Part shown: in pieces, positions 1 through 10,715 of the stretch
How positions within the stretch are numbered: the stretch's first letter is position 1
How the letters are laid out: the number at the start of each line of letters is the position of its first letter
Assembly: GCA_947497245.1 (NCBI GenBank)
Contig: CANMFO010000003.1
Span: 1 to 64,000 of the forward strand
DNA from: an uncultured Flavobacteriaceae bacterium
GTDB lineage: Bacteria; Bacteroidota; Bacteroidia; Flavobacteriales; Flavobacteriaceae
Direction: 5' to 3'
Length of the DNA: 64,000 bases
Notes under the pieces: model-generated
Database searches by the model: none
What the model was told of the DNA's origin: nothing
What the model saw: the letters and a program-made list of their open reading frames with translations, nothing else
Position numbers and translations under genes: made by a program

Positions 1-3000
1 GCCGCCCCCGCAAACCCGACGTTCACCACAACACCGACAGCATGCTACTCGGGCGCCAACGACGGGTCCATACAGGTGGACGTCACCTCAGGGAACGGCG
101 ACTACCAGTTCAGCATCAACGGAGGGCCGTGGATCCTGCCGACCCCCACAACCGCGACCTCGCACACCTTCGCGAACCTCGCAAACGGCAACTATACCAT
201 TGACGTAAGGGACGCATTCGGGTGCGCGGGCGTGCAACAGAACGTAACAATCCAACCGCAACTGACCGCCATCGTCGATGTGGTGGATGTCAGCTCTTGC
301 GCCGACGGTAGCATTACCGTAACGGCCTCAGGGGGAGACGGAGCCTATCAATATGCCTTTGTCCCTACTACAACGAGTCCAACCGGATTATTTGGTGCCG
401 GCAATACTTTCGCCGTAACCGCAGGAAACGACGGAACCTATGACGTATACGTGCGGGACAATTCCGCAGCTTCGCCCTATTGCGAATACATGGAGACAGT
501 TACCGTAAATCCCGCAACGCCCCTGGCCTTCACGGCAACACCTACGGACCCGGAATGCCATGACGGCGTGGGATCCATAGCGGTAAATGTGACCGCAGGG
601 GACAACCCCTACACGATCCAGATTATTGATTTGGACAATGGCGGGGCTTCCGATCAGACCGACACCAACGTGGTAACGGCTACGACCACCTATTACAACT
701 TGGCCCCGGGCAACTATACCATCAATGTGACCGATGCCAATGGTTGTACCGTGACCGATACGCCCATCAATATTGCCAACCCCGATGAACTGACTGGCGA
801 TGTTATCGGCGTGCTGCCCGCTTCCTGTACTAGTGTCGACCCCAATGACTATGGTTTTCAGTTCATCAGCTACCCGACCACCTTGGGGACCATTGAGTTC
901 AGTGCCGATGGAGGGGCAACCTGGACCGGGGACAACAGTACTCCGGGAACATCCGATATTCTGACAGGATACCTTTCCGGTACAAGCGTTTTCCCGTCCA
1001 TGCGAACAGTGGACGGCTTTGGCAACACTATTTGCCAGACCGATCTACCCAGGTTTATAATTCCATATCCTTTGGATGATCTGGACATTACCATCTCAGC
1101 CATTATTGTAAGTTGCAATGACCTTCAGGTTACTGTACAGGGAGATCAAGGCACAGCTCCTTATGAATACGCCTATACCGACAACCCTGCAACCTTTAAT
1201 CCCGGGACGGCGACATGGACCGCCCCAACAGCCGGAAGTCATATCTTCACAGGCCTGATTCCAGGAAGGACCTATGTTTTTTATGTAAGGGATTTTAACG
1301 GGTGCGTGCGTCAAAGTTATGTCAATGTCAATAACATTGTAGTCCAACCAATTGAGATAGCGGTGGCGTATGAACCTTCTTGTTCTGGGGCAAATGATGC
1401 CGAAATAACCTTTACCCTAACCGATACCGATGGTTCTTTTGAATCACTGATCCGTTGGGAATTGTTCAACGCCACCACGGGTGCCTCAGTACTTACTAGT
1501 GGAGGAACTATTGCCTACAATCCTGTTCCCTCACAAGATATCGTAATAAATAGTCTGTCACCTGCGGAATATTATATTGTGGTCACTGAAGTGGACGGAG
1601 GTGGAGTGGATACCTGCGTTGGAGGGAGTGAAAATGTGCAGGTCGAGGAACTTGACCCGATTACAGCCACATTGAGCAAGCTGAGCGATATCAGCTGTAA
1701 CGCCCCTGGATTGATCTTAATTGACAACATCAATGGCGGCGGTGGCACCTTTACGTATACCGTAACCGGGCCCGCGCCATTCACAACGATTACGGGAACC
1801 CCTGACAATCCCGTGGAAATACCTGCCAACTCTCCCGCCGGAAACTATAATGTGACCATTACGGACCAGTTCGGCTGTTTCACCGATTTGGGGCCGATCA
1901 ACCTGGGCCTTTCACCGAATCCCACAATAGATTCCATGGTGGTCGACAATTGTGCGTCCCCAACCTCCTTGACCATCACTGCGACAAGCGGGGCGGCCCA
2001 AATACTATACTCCATAGATGGAGGGACCAACTATGTGGACAATGGCGGCGTGTTCGCCAACATCGCTCCCGGAACCTACGCGGTAGCCATTATCGATAGC
2101 AATGGTTGTACCGATACCGATACCGTAGATGTATTCCCCGTATTGGAGGCCAATGTGAGCCTGACCAAATTAATGGATTGTACGGTAACGCCGGATGCGG
2201 AAATCACAATTGATATAACCTTTGGTTCCGGCAATTACGACTATGAAATCACAAATGGCCTGGGCCCAGTTGTCGCAAGGACGGCGCTGCCAAGCGATCC
2301 CTTTGTTTTCAGTACCTCTGTGGCCGAAAACTATACCATCACCATTTATGACAATGACACCTCGGCACCAGAGTGTAACCGGGTATTCCCGATTACCGTT
2401 CCTGCTGCCGCAACTCCAGCCCTTTCGGTGGATTCTTTTACGGATGTAAGCTGCAACGGTGCGGATGACGGAACCATTTCCGTAAGTGTGGTGGACAATG
2501 GTACCGGACCCTATACCTTTGAGATCATTTCAGGGCCTGGAAGCGGTGCCGCATTCCCGATCGCGCCCACTTCCAATACCGCCACAACGGCCACTTTTAC
2601 CGCATTGGAAGCTTTGGCGGCCCCTGGAATAACCTATACCATAAGGGCTACCGCAGCCAACGGATGTACTACAGATCAAACCCAGGTAATCCTTCAACCC
2701 GATGCCATTGCGAACGTCAATGCAACGGTGGTGGAATTTGGTTGTACCTCCGGAAACAATCCGGACAATGCCACGATCACCATCGACGATGCGGCCATTA
2801 CCGGTGGAAGCACCACCTATGTCACCTATGAATTCATCAACGACCAGGGCACGGTCGCAACGGCCGATGATGTTGTCGTACAGTCCGGCCCCAACACCGT
2901 TTATACTGAAACCGATACGGCCGGTGGCACTTACATCATCAATGTTTATGATGATAACGGTTGTATTGGGACCACAACCGCGGCCATTGCGGAGTTTGTG

Positions 3001-6000
3001 GAAATCACCAATCCTATCGTATCGATTACCCAAGATATAAGCTGCGCCCCAGGAAACGATGCCGAAGTGGCCATCGGGATTACGCTTAACCCCCTGACCG
3101 GAACACCGAACCTCGTGTATTCCCTTGTGGGCACCGATAATGCGTACAGTGTGTTGAACCAGGCCTCCAATGCGTTTACCGCCTTGGGTATCGGAAACTA
3201 TTTGGCCACGGTTACCAATACCGATACCGGTTGCTTTGTGGAAACTACGTTTGAAATAGAGGATCCGAACAACTTTGAGATAACCACTACAACTGTCGAT
3301 GTTGTGTGTTTTGGGGACGATGGTACGGTAAGCTTTACCATCAACGACCCTATCAATCCGTATGCTGGTGGATTCACCTGGCAAATCTATAACTCCCAAG
3401 GAACCGCGACGCTTGCAGATGATGTGCTGATCGTGGGTGCCAACGGCGTTTCCGTCAATGTTGGTCCTACCGTTCCCTTTGCCATCGGAGCGGGCGAATA
3501 CCGGGTGGACATTGTACAAGACACCGATCCATCCTGTACGAACACGGCCTTCTTTGCCATTGCCGGACCAAGCGCCGCAATTAGTGCAAATACAGAGGTC
3601 ACCGAAGTGACCTGCGCCGGGAACGACGGGGTCATCGAAATAACAGATGCCTTGGGTGGATGGGGCGGCCATACCTATTTTGTCGATTTGGCCTCGAACC
3701 CCGCGCCCACTTTCCCGGGAAGCTATCAGGCTTCTCCTGTGTTTGCCGGTCTGGCCGGAGGGGCAACTCCGGGAACGGATTACCAGGTTTGGGTAGCCGA
3801 TCAAAACGGTTGCGAGGTGCGCTTGACCGATGTAACACTTGTTGATCCTACCGCCATATCCGCATCGCTCCAGATCAACCAGGCGAACTGTGTTAACTTT
3901 GGAGGGGAAATTGAGGTAATCGGCGTTACCGGAGGACAAGGAAGCAACTACACCTATCAATTGATAAAGAATGGTGGCGCAATCGGTGCACCCCAGAACA
4001 CCAGGGTGTTCTCCGGACTCGATGCGGGAAGCTACCAGGTGGAAATCACAGATCAGTGGACCTGTACCTTTACCACAGCGGCAACCTTGCTTTACGAACC
4101 CATAGTGCCATTGGCCACCGTAGTAAAAACCATTGACTGTACGGGAACCCCAGGCGGGGAAATCACCATTACCCAAACCGGTGGTTCCGGAAACTTTGAC
4201 TACAGCGTACTATATCCCGATGCTGTTACCACCACGGCCAATACAACAGGGGTCTTTACCGGACTGACCCAGGTCGGGGACTACGAATTCACCATCACGG
4301 ACCAGGCTGTAGGACATGCGTGCAGTGTAACCGTTATACAAACACTTGCGCCGGCCGTACAACCCACGGTCATCATCGATGCCTTTACGGATGTTAGCTG
4401 CAACGGTGCCAATGATGGAACAATCAACGTGAGCGTTGTGGACAATGGGGTTGGGCCTTATACTTTTGAGATCGTCTCAGGGCCGGGGAGCGGTGCCGCT
4501 TTCCCGATAGCTCCGACTTCCAATACCGCCACAACGGCGACCTTTACCGCATTGGAAGGCCTTGCTGCTCCGGGAATTACCTATACCATACGGGTTACGG
4601 CCTCTAATGGATGTACCGATGACGAAACCCAGGTAATTGCGCAGCCAGATGTAATCGCAAACGTAAATGCTGCCGTGGTCGAATTTGGTTGTACCGCTGG
4701 AAACAATCCGGACAATGCCACCATCACGATCGACGATGCCAGTATAACGGGGGGAAGCGGTACCTATGTCATCTATGAGTTCATCAATGACCAAGGCACC
4801 GTCGCAACGGGCGATGATGTTGTTGTACAGTCCGGCCCGAACACGGTATACACCGAAACCGATATGGCCGGTGGCACCTACATCATCAATGTTTATGACG
4901 ACAATGCATGTGTGGGAAGCACCACGGCTACCATACTTCCATTCGACGAATTGTTGACCGCCTCCGCGGCAATCACAAGCGCCATTAGCTGCAACCCTGG
5001 AAGCGATGGGGAGATTACCCTTACGGTTACCTCAACGAACAGTGATGCCACCCGGTTCGAATACAGCATTGACAATGGGGCCACCTACCAGGCTTCCAAC
5101 GTATTTGCCGGATTGGGAATAGGCCCCCACAACTTCCTGATAAGACATATCGACACCGGTTGTACCATTCCCACCTCGGAAATCATTTTAGACCCGAATA
5201 CCTTTACCATTGACGTTGTCAAACTAAGCGATGTCATTTGTTTTGGAACCACCACCGGGGAGGTAACCTTTGAATTGATCGATGCTACCTATGCGGGAGG
5301 TTTTGACTGGGAAATTTTCGATACCAATGGTACCCCTGCAAATCTTGCGGATGATATCTCGGTAACCAACGGAACAGAAGCAACCAATGGCCCAACGGCC
5401 GGAGTCAACTTGCCTGCAGGAAATTACTACGTGTCCGTATCCCAGACCAACAATCCCATGTGCGTCAACACGGAAGCGTTTACCATTAACGGTCCATCCG
5501 CGGCAATTACGGCGAATACGCAAATAGAACCGATCAGCTGTATTGGCAATGACGGGGTCATAGAAATCATCGATGTCCTAGGAGGATGGGGCGGATATGC
5601 CTACTATGTGGGTACTGCGGCACCGACCGGCCCTGGAGACTATGTGGCCGGCCCGAGGTTCGAAAACCTTGCCGTAGGCACCTATGAAGCATGGGTAATC
5701 GATAGTGCCGGCTGTCAGCAAATGGTCCAAAACGGTATGGCCTTGGCCGATCCGGTGGCCATTACTGCAAGCCTGCAGATCAATCAGGAGAACTGTACCA
5801 ATTTACAGGGTGAAATCGAGGTCGTGGGCACCACTGGAGGACAAAACGGCAACTACACCTATCAGCTCATCAAAGATGGTGCTGCCTTTGGAGCTCCACA
5901 AACCGCTACCGTATTCCCAGGTCTGGGTGCCGGAAGCTATGAGGTGCGGATAAGCGACCAATGGGCCTGCGCCACAACCATTGGACCCGAAGTACTGTAC

Positions 6001-9000
6001 GAAGAAATGACACTGACGGCAACCGTTGTCAAAGAAAAAGACTGTACCGCAACCCCAAATGGGGAGGTTACCATAACCGTAAGTGGAGGTTCCGCGAACC
6101 TGGAATACACGGTTACCTATCCGGACGGTGTGACCACGGTTACCAACAATACGGGAATATTTACGGGACTCACCCCTGCGGGAATATTCACTTTTGAGGT
6201 GACGGATCTGGACACCACCAATCCTGTTTGCTCAAAGTCCATTACCCAAGAGCTCCTAGATCCTACACCGGTCACTTTTGACCCACATACGATCGTCGAT
6301 GTTTCCTGCAATGGGCTTAGTGATGGAAGCATTACCGTAAACCTTGCCACCGTTGCGGCCGGGGTGAACGACAACCCGATCTATACCTATAATCTGTACG
6401 ATGCTGCAGGAACGACCCTATTGGCCGGTCCACAGGCGGACCCCACCTTCAGCGGTCTGGCCGCGGCCTTTTACCAGGTCGAAGCGGTTTCCGGGCTGAG
6501 CTGTTCGTTACGGGAGACCGTTGAAGTGGTCGAACCGACCGCCCTGGTTGTCAGCGCAAGTGCCACTGCATTTGCCTGTGCGGCGGATAATACGGTAAAT
6601 GTATCCGTACTTACCGTTGCCATTCCAACCACGGGTACCGCCCCATATTTGTACAGTATTGACAATGTGAATTTCCAAAGTGCAAATACCTTTGACATCA
6701 TCGATAACGGCGCCGTCCAAAACCTGACGGCATACGTAACCGATGCCAATGGTTGCCAAGCGACCGATAACGTGGTCATTCAACCTCTGAACACCTTCAC
6801 GGTAGCGGTTGCCCAAAACACGGCCATCTCCTGCGCCGGCCCTGAACAGGTGCTCATTACGGTGACGGATGACGGTAATCCGGCAAATGCTTATTCCTAT
6901 GAGCTCCTGCCCGTAGGAAACCCGAATGGCGTCCAAACGGGAATACCAACGAACGTTACGGCAACCTACGACCTTTCTGCCGTTGGCAGCTATACATTCC
7001 GCATAACGGACACCGCTACGGGCTGCTATGTGGATACGGCACCTTACGATATTGCTCCTTTCGACCTTATCGATGTCGTGGCCACCGCTACGGCCCCGGT
7101 AATTTGTTTTGGGGATACCAATGGCGCCCTTGAAATCAACGTCAGCGGTTATACCGGGGCATATGACTTCGAGGTGTTTACCCAGGCTGGGGTCAGTGTG
7201 CAAGCTGGTACGGGGAACACAACGACCAATCCGCTGAGCATTCCAGGATTGGTGGGAGGCAATTACTATGTAAGGGTCACCGAAACAGCGGCACCATTGT
7301 GTTCGGAAGATTCCAACATGGTCACCATCGTTTCCCCGGACATGCCATTGGTCGAGGTGACCACCGCGGTCGCACCCGTCACCTGTACCAATGATCAGGG
7401 AGAGGTTTTGGTCGATCCTTCCGGAGGTTATGCACCCTATGATATTGTACTGACCAATACGACCACCGGGATAGCCTCTCCGGTAGCGAACGATGTTCTT
7501 AGCTTTACCTTTACCGGATTGTCCGCAGGCGATTACACCGTGTCCGTGACCGATGCCGGTGGATGTCCAGTAACGACGAACTATCCCGCCCTGTTGGTGG
7601 CCGCGACCCCAATTGTAGCCAATGCAACGCCCTTGAACACCATGTTGGCGTGCTATGGGGACACCAACGCCACGGTATCCGCGGTGGTCACCGGTGGTGG
7701 AAGCGGTACTTATCAGTATCAGTTAAATCGTTACGACCTTACGGGAACCGTAATAGATGTGACTTCTGGAGCCCAGCTAAGCCCAGACTTTAACAATCTA
7801 GGGGCCGGTATTTACAGCATTACGGTTTCAGATGGTTGGGATTGTGATGTGGAAACCAATCTAGTGACCATTTTGGACCCTACGGAGGTAAATGCCTCCC
7901 TGATCAGAACAAGTCCATTGACCTGTGCGACCCAGGCAGAATTGATATTGACGGCCACCGGAGGTACCGGGCCCTATAGCTATAGCTCTGATGGGTTGAC
8001 CTTCTTCCCCATGGCGGGAGGAAACACCCATACCTTTAACGTTCCCGCGGGATCGTATAGGTACTATGTCCAGGATTCCTTTAACTGTACTTCCATTTTG
8101 TCCAATGAGATCACGGAGGACCCCATAGATCCTTTGACCCTGGATCTTGATACCAGTGCCGCTTTCATCAATTGTAATGGAGAAAGTACGGCAATCATAT
8201 ATGCCGATGCCGATGGGGGTCTTGGTAATTACAGGTATGAACTGTACAGCGATTACAATGGAACGGCCCTCAATCCGGCCGACCTTTTGGTAGGTCCCCA
8301 AACCATCGGAGACTTTACCGGACTCGCCGCGGGTACCTATTGGGTAAATGTTACGAGCGAGGATTGTACGGCGGCACCCCAAAGGGTGGATATTGGCGAG
8401 CCAACTCCCCTGACCTATACCGATTTAGTAACCGATGTGAATTGTAACGGCGCCGCGGATGGTACCATTACAGTGGAGCTTTCGGGAGGGGCCGGAGGAT
8501 ATCAGTATGCCATATCACCCAACCTAAACCAGTTTGATGATGAAAATACCTTTACCGATCTGGCCGGAAGTCCCACGGGAATCACCTACACGGTAATCGC
8601 CCAAGACCAGAACGGTTGCTTCGTCGAATTGGAGTACACCATTTTCGAACCGGAGGTACTGCAGGCTACCGCCACCTCTACCCCTGAGATCTGTATTGGC
8701 GACGAAGATGGCACCATTTCGGTAAATATCACCGGTGGAACCGCGCCCTACAGGACCAGTCTTAACGACAATACCAACTTTGTCCAAGACCGGGTAGATT
8801 TCACCAATTTGGCCGCCGCGACCTACTTTGTCTTTGTCAGGGACGCCAATGACTGTGAGTTCATCGTGCCCATAGCGGTTGATCCAGGGGTGAACTTAAA
8901 CGCCACCGTCGAGCCCGTATACGAATGTACCGGTGACAGTCCGACCAATTATGTGAACATTACCTTGGAGGACGACACGGTTCTGGGCGATGTAATGTAT

Positions 9001-9618
9001 GCCCTGGATTCTACAAATCCAGCGGATATGCAATTGAATCCCGACTTTAGGAATACGGCCCCCGGACCGCACTATATCGCAATAGCCTCTACTTCAAGTG
9101 GTTGCTTGAAAACATACGATTTCGAAATTGAGGCCTTTGAGCCATTGACCTTGGTATTGGAGCAAAACAACCTGAATGAAATCACTGCGGTCGCAGAGGG
9201 AGGTAAGCCGGGGTACACCTTCTATTTTGGTGATGTGAACAATGGCGACGACAATACCTACTATATCAACAGAACCGACACCTATGTCGTAACGGTCGTG
9301 GACGAAAACGGTTGTGAAGCCGTAGCGAGCATCTTTATGGAGTTCATTGATATTGAAATACCGAACTTCTTCACCCCTGATGGGGATGGGGAAAATGATT
9401 TCTGGAGACCAAAGAACCAGGAAGCCTTCCCACAGATACTAACCATCATTTTTGATCGTTATGGTAGGGAGGTATACAGAATGGGTCTTAACGATGCCGG
9501 ATGGAGCGGTATCTATAACAACAAAGAGCTTCCAACCGGCGATTACTGGTACGTTATAAAGCTCCGTGGTGAAAATGATGACCGAGAGTTTGTTGGACAC
9601 TTTACGCTATATCGATAA
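1..9618 (+). CDS. SprB-like gliding adhesin, 5' end outside window
   Basis: Giant cell-surface adhesin of the SprB type, exported by the type IX secretion system and, in SprB, moved along the cell surface during gliding. The frame is open from base 1, so the gene is cut by the window start; the GTG at 76 is only an internal Val codon. More than 3,200 residues are visible: Ig-like modules of roughly 80-100 residues, each opening with a cysteine motif such as DVSCNGADDG, containing a G-x-Y-x-V/I strand and ending in DxxGC, as in SprB repeats. The last ~85 residues (IPNFFTPDGDGENDFW through FDRYGREVY to the end) are a gliding-motility-associated type B sorting domain, which directs secretion and surface attachment. 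A PorP/SprF gene follows 18 bp later, the usual sprB-sprF arrangement. Whether it is the SprB orthologue or a paralogue cannot be told. Confidence 0.93.
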   Translation, partial: AAPANPTFTTTPTACYSGANDGSIQVDVTSGNGDYQFSINGGPWILPTPTTATSHTFANLANGNYTIDVRDAFGCAGVQQNVTIQPQLTAIVDVVDVSSCADGSITVTASGGDGAYQYAFVPTTTSPTGLFGAGNTFAVTAGNDGTYDVYVRDNSAASPYCEYMETVTVNPATPLAFTATPTDPECHDGVGSIAVNVTAGDNPYTIQIIDLDNGGASDQTDTNVVTATTTYYNLAPGNYTINVTDANGCTVTDTPINIANPDELTGDVIGVLPASCTSVDPNDYGFQFISYPTTLGTIEFSADGGATWTGDNSTPGTSDILTGYLSGTSVFPSMRTVDGFGNTICQTDLPRFIIPYPLDDLDITISAIIVSCNDLQVTVQGDQGTAPYEYAYTDNPATFNPGTATWTAPTAGSHIFTGLIPGRTYVFYVRDFNGCVRQSYVNVNNIVVQPIEIAVAYEPSCSGANDAEITFTLTDTDGSFESLIRWELFNATTGASVLTSGGTIAYNPVPSQDIVINSLSPAEYYIVVTEVDGGGVDTCVGGSENVQVEELDPITATLSKLSDISCNAPGLILIDNINGGGGTFTYTVTGPAPFTTITGTPDNPVEIPANSPAGNYNVTITDQFGCFTDLGPINLGLSPNPTIDSMVVDNCASPTSLTITATSGAAQILYSIDGGTNYVDNGGVFANIAPGTYAVAIIDSNGCTDTDTVDVFPVLEANVSLTKLMDCTVTPDAEITIDITFGSGNYDYEITNGLGPVVARTALPSDPFVFSTSVAENYTITIYDNDTSAPECNRVFPITVPAAATPALSVDSFTDVSCNGADDGTISVSVVDNGTGPYTFEIISGPGSGAAFPIAPTSNTATTATFTALEALAAPGITYTIRATAANGCTTDQTQVILQPDAIANVNATVVEFGCTSGNNPDNATITIDDAAITGGSTTYVTYEFINDQGTVATADDVVVQSGPNTVYTETDTAGGTYIINVYDDNGCIGTTTAAIAEFVEITNPIVSITQDISCAPGNDAEVAIGITLNPLTGTPNLVYSLVGTDNAYSVLNQASNAFTALGIGNYLATVTNTDTGCFVETTFEIEDPNNFEITTTTVDVVCFGDDGTVSFTINDPINPYAGGFTWQIYNSQGTATLADDVLIVGANGVSVNVGPTVPFAIGAGEYRVDIVQDTDPSCTNTAFFAIAGPSAAISANTEVTEVTCAGNDGVIEITDALGGWGGHTYFVDLASNPAPTFPGSYQASPVFAGLAGGATPGTDYQVWVADQNGCEVRLTDVTLVDPTAISASLQINQANCVNFGGEIEVIGVTGGQGSNYTYQLIKNGGAIGAPQNTRVFSGLDAGSYQVEITDQWTCTFTTAATLLYEPIVPLATVVKTIDCTGTPGGEITITQTGGSGNFDYSVLYPDAVTTTANTTGVFTGLTQVGDYEFTITDQAVGHACSVTVIQTLAPAVQPTVIIDAFTDVSCNGANDGTINVSVVDNGVGPYTFEIVSGPGSGAAFPIAPTSNTATTATFTALEGLAAPGITYTIRVTASNGCTDDETQVIAQPDVIANVNAAVVEFGCTAGNNPDNATITIDDASITGGSGTYVIYEFINDQGTVATGDDVVVQSGPNTVYTETDMAGGTYIINVYDDNACVGSTTATILPFDELLTASAAITSAISCNPGSDGEITLTVTSTNSDATRFEYSIDNGATYQASNVFAGLGIGPHNFLIRHIDTGCTIPTSEIILDPNTFTIDVVKLSDVICFGTTTGEVTFELIDATYAGGFDWEIFDTNGTPANLADDISVTNGTEATNGPTAGVNLPAGNYYVSVSQTNNPMCVNTEAFTINGPSAAITANTQIEPISCIGNDGVIEIIDVLGGWGGYAYYVGTAAPTGPGDYVAGPRFENLAVGTYEAWVIDSAGCQQMVQNGMALADPVAITASLQINQENCTNLQGEIEVVGTTGGQNGNYTYQLIKDGAAFGAPQTATVFPGLGAGSYEVRISDQWACATTIGPEVLYEEMTLTATVVKEKDCTATPNGEVTITVSGGSANLEYTVTYPDGVTTVTNNTGIFTGLTPAGIFTFEVTDLDTTNPVCSKSITQELLDPTPVTFDPHTIVDVSCNGLSDGSITVNLATVAAGVNDNPIYTYNLYDAAGTTLLAGPQADPTFSGLAAAFYQVEAVSGLSCSLRETVEVVEPTALVVSASATAFACAADNTVNVSVLTVAIPTTGTAPYLYSIDNVNFQSANTFDIIDNGAVQNLTAYVTDANGCQATDNVVIQPLNTFTVAVAQNTAISCAGPEQVLITVTDDGNPANAYSYELLPVGNPNGVQTGIPTNVTATYDLSAVGSYTFRITDTATGCYVDTAPYDIAPFDLIDVVATATAPVICFGDTNGALEINVSGYTGAYDFEVFTQAGVSVQAGTGNTTTNPLSIPGLVGGNYYVRVTETAAPLCSEDSNMVTIVSPDMPLVEVTTAVAPVTCTNDQGEVLVDPSGGYAPYDIVLTNTTTGIASPVANDVLSFTFTGLSAGDYTVSVTDAGGCPVTTNYPALLVAATPIVANATPLNTMLACYGDTNATVSAVVTGGGSGTYQYQLNRYDLTGTVIDVTSGAQLSPDFNNLGAGIYSITVSDGWDCDVETNLVTILDPTEVNASLIRTSPLTCATQAELILTATGGTGPYSYSSDGLTFFPMAGGNTHTFNVPAGSYRYYVQDSFNCTSILSNEITEDPIDPLTLDLDTSAAFINCNGESTAIIYADADGGLGNYRYELYSDYNGTALNPADLLVGPQTIGDFTGLAAGTYWVNVTSEDCTAAPQRVDIGEPTPLTYTDLVTDVNCNGAADGTITVELSGGAGGYQYAISPNLNQFDDENTFTDLAGSPTGITYTVIAQDQNGCFVELEYTIFEPEVLQATATSTPEICIGDEDGTISVNITGGTAPYRTSLNDNTNFVQDRVDFTNLAAATYFVFVRDANDCEFIVPIAVDPGVNLNATVEPVYECTGDSPTNYVNITLEDDTVLGDVMYALDSTNPADMQLNPDFRNTAPGPHYIAIASTSSGCLKTYDFEIEAFEPLTLVLEQNNLNEITAVAEGGKPGYTFYFGDVNNGDDNTYYINRTDTYVVTVVDENGCEAVASIFMEFIDIEIPNFFTPDGDGENDFWRPKNQEAFPQILTIIFDRYGREVYRMGLNDAGWSGIYNNKELPTGDYWYVIKLRGENDDREFVGHFTLYR
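2431..6285 (+). repeat. Two tandem ~640-residue super-repeats inside the adhesin gene
   Basis: Codons 2431-4377 and 4378-6285 encode two head-to-tail copies of the same series of about seven Ig-like modules. Both copies contain, in the same order, SGPGSGAAFPIAPTSNTATT, EFGCT-GNNPDNATITIDD, YEFINDQGTVAT, GPSAAI-ANT, SLQIN and TYQLIK. The offset is 1,947 bp at the first module and 1,908 bp at the next boundary. A more diverged third series with the same cysteine-motif order follows from about 6286. Synonymous positions differ widely between copies, so the duplication is old or the copies have been kept apart. Confidence 0.85.
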
Positions 9619-9636
9619 ATCTTAACCTACTTGACC

Positions 9637-10593
9637 ATGCGCAATACATTATTCATCTTAGTCCTTTTTCTCGGCGCATTGCTGGGCAGGGGGCAGGAGT
9701 TGAACTCTCCCCAGCTGACCCAATATCTGGCCGACAACCCTTTTGTGTTGTCTCCAGTATACGCGGGGATCGGGGATCATGTAAAAATCAGGTTGAACGG
9801 CCTCAGTCAATGGGTGGGAATAAAAGACGCCCCACAGACCCAATCTTTGGCCGCCGATATGCGCATCGGCGAACAATCTGGGATCGGTCTATTCCTGTAC
9901 AACGACAGCAATGGCTATACCAAGCAACAGGGGGCACGTCTTTCCTTTGCCCACCACTTGGTACTGGACCGGTACGATGATGAGTTCCTTTCCTTGGGGC
10001 TTTCCTATAACTTCAACCAGTTTCGAATCGATATCGACGAGTTCAACATGATCGATTTTCCGGATAACGGAGTGGTCAATAACCGGCAGACCGGAAATCA
10101 CAATTTTGATGTGGGGGCCATGTATCGCTACGGGAAATTCTACTTTAGCGCCAACGCTTCGAACTTGTTGAACAAAGATCCCAGGGACCTCACCTTCGAC
10201 ATTGACGAGCCCAACGAGCTTCGAAATTACTATGTCTATACCGGATACCGTTACCGAAAGAACAAAAACAGCGATTTGGAGATCGAGCCTTCCCTACTTT
10301 TCAAAATCTTTGAGAGCGATGGTCGGTCCGAAACGGACCTCAACCTGAAGTTTCGATGGTACGATTTTGATGATTACTACTACGCTGGGGTGAACTATCG
10401 TTTTTTGAACGACCAAATTGGCGATCCCCTTTTCATAGCTCCCTTTGTTGGTCTTAAAAAAAGTAATTTCTACTTTGGATATTCCTACCAGATCATACTA
10501 AACGAAATCTTGGGCTACAGCACCGGTACCCACGTTGTTACCATTGGTATGGACCTGTTCCAAGGCCTGAGCAATTGCCGTTGTACCTATTGA
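9637..10593 (+). CDS. PorP/SprF family type IX secretion outer-membrane protein
   Basis: A 318-residue outer-membrane beta-barrel protein of the PorP/SprF family. SprF-type members assist secretion or anchoring of a specific type B cargo, and the cargo here is almost certainly the adhesin encoded 18 bp upstream. The sequence begins with a signal peptide (MRNTLFILVLFLGALLGRGQ) followed by the family's N-terminal motif, in which the phrase YLADNPFVLSPVYAGI is typical. Alternating aromatic/hydrophilic strands follow, ending in HVVTIGMDLFQ. I chose the ATG at 9637 over the in-frame TTG at 9631 because it gives a clean signal peptide. It is probably cotranscribed with the adhesin. Confidence 0.9.
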   Translation: MRNTLFILVLFLGALLGRGQELNSPQLTQYLADNPFVLSPVYAGIGDHVKIRLNGLSQWVGIKDAPQTQSLAADMRIGEQSGIGLFLYNDSNGYTKQQGARLSFAHHLVLDRYDDEFLSLGLSYNFNQFRIDIDEFNMIDFPDNGVVNNRQTGNHNFDVGAMYRYGKFYFSANASNLLNKDPRDLTFDIDEPNELRNYYVYTGYRYRKNKNSDLEIEPSLLFKIFESDGRSETDLNLKFRWYDFDDYYYAGVNYRFLNDQIGDPLFIAPFVGLKKSNFYFGYSYQIILNEILGYSTGTHVVTIGMDLFQGLSNCRCTY

Positions 10594-10689
10594 TCGTTTC
10601 CTGACGGTCCTTTGTTCGGGCAGTGCGGCCCTCCCCGTTCGCAATGGGGGATTTCAAAACCATTGTTCCATTTTCTCGACCAATTCGAT

Positions 10690-10697
10690 TAAGTTTG
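10690..10697 (+). promoter_or_regulatory. Candidate -7 element before folB
   Basis: TAAGTTTG fits the Bacteroidetes -7 consensus TANNTTTG exactly and lies 18 bp before the proposed TTG start of folB. No convincing -33 TTTG sits at the ideal distance; the nearest TTG is about 24 bp upstream. Confidence 0.35.
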
Positions 10698-10715
10698 CAA
10701 AAACTGTATGGCGTT

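Noticed and set aside
76-78. GTG as start of the adhesin gene
   Set aside because: The frame is open to base 1 and the upstream codons encode a normal module start (ACYSGANDGSIQV), so this is an internal Val.
2530-4176. A 548-codon open frame on the minus strand inside the adhesin gene
   Set aside because: It lies antisense to clear SprB-type modules, its product is Gly/Arg/Ile-rich without any domain, and it arises from the biased repeat codons. Shorter antisense frames at 6508-7203 and 7861-8382 have the same cause.
1-9618. Regular repeats as a CRISPR array
   Set aside because: Repeats are in-frame protein modules of variable spacing in a coding region, with no short direct repeats separated by unique spacers. 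No cas genes are present.
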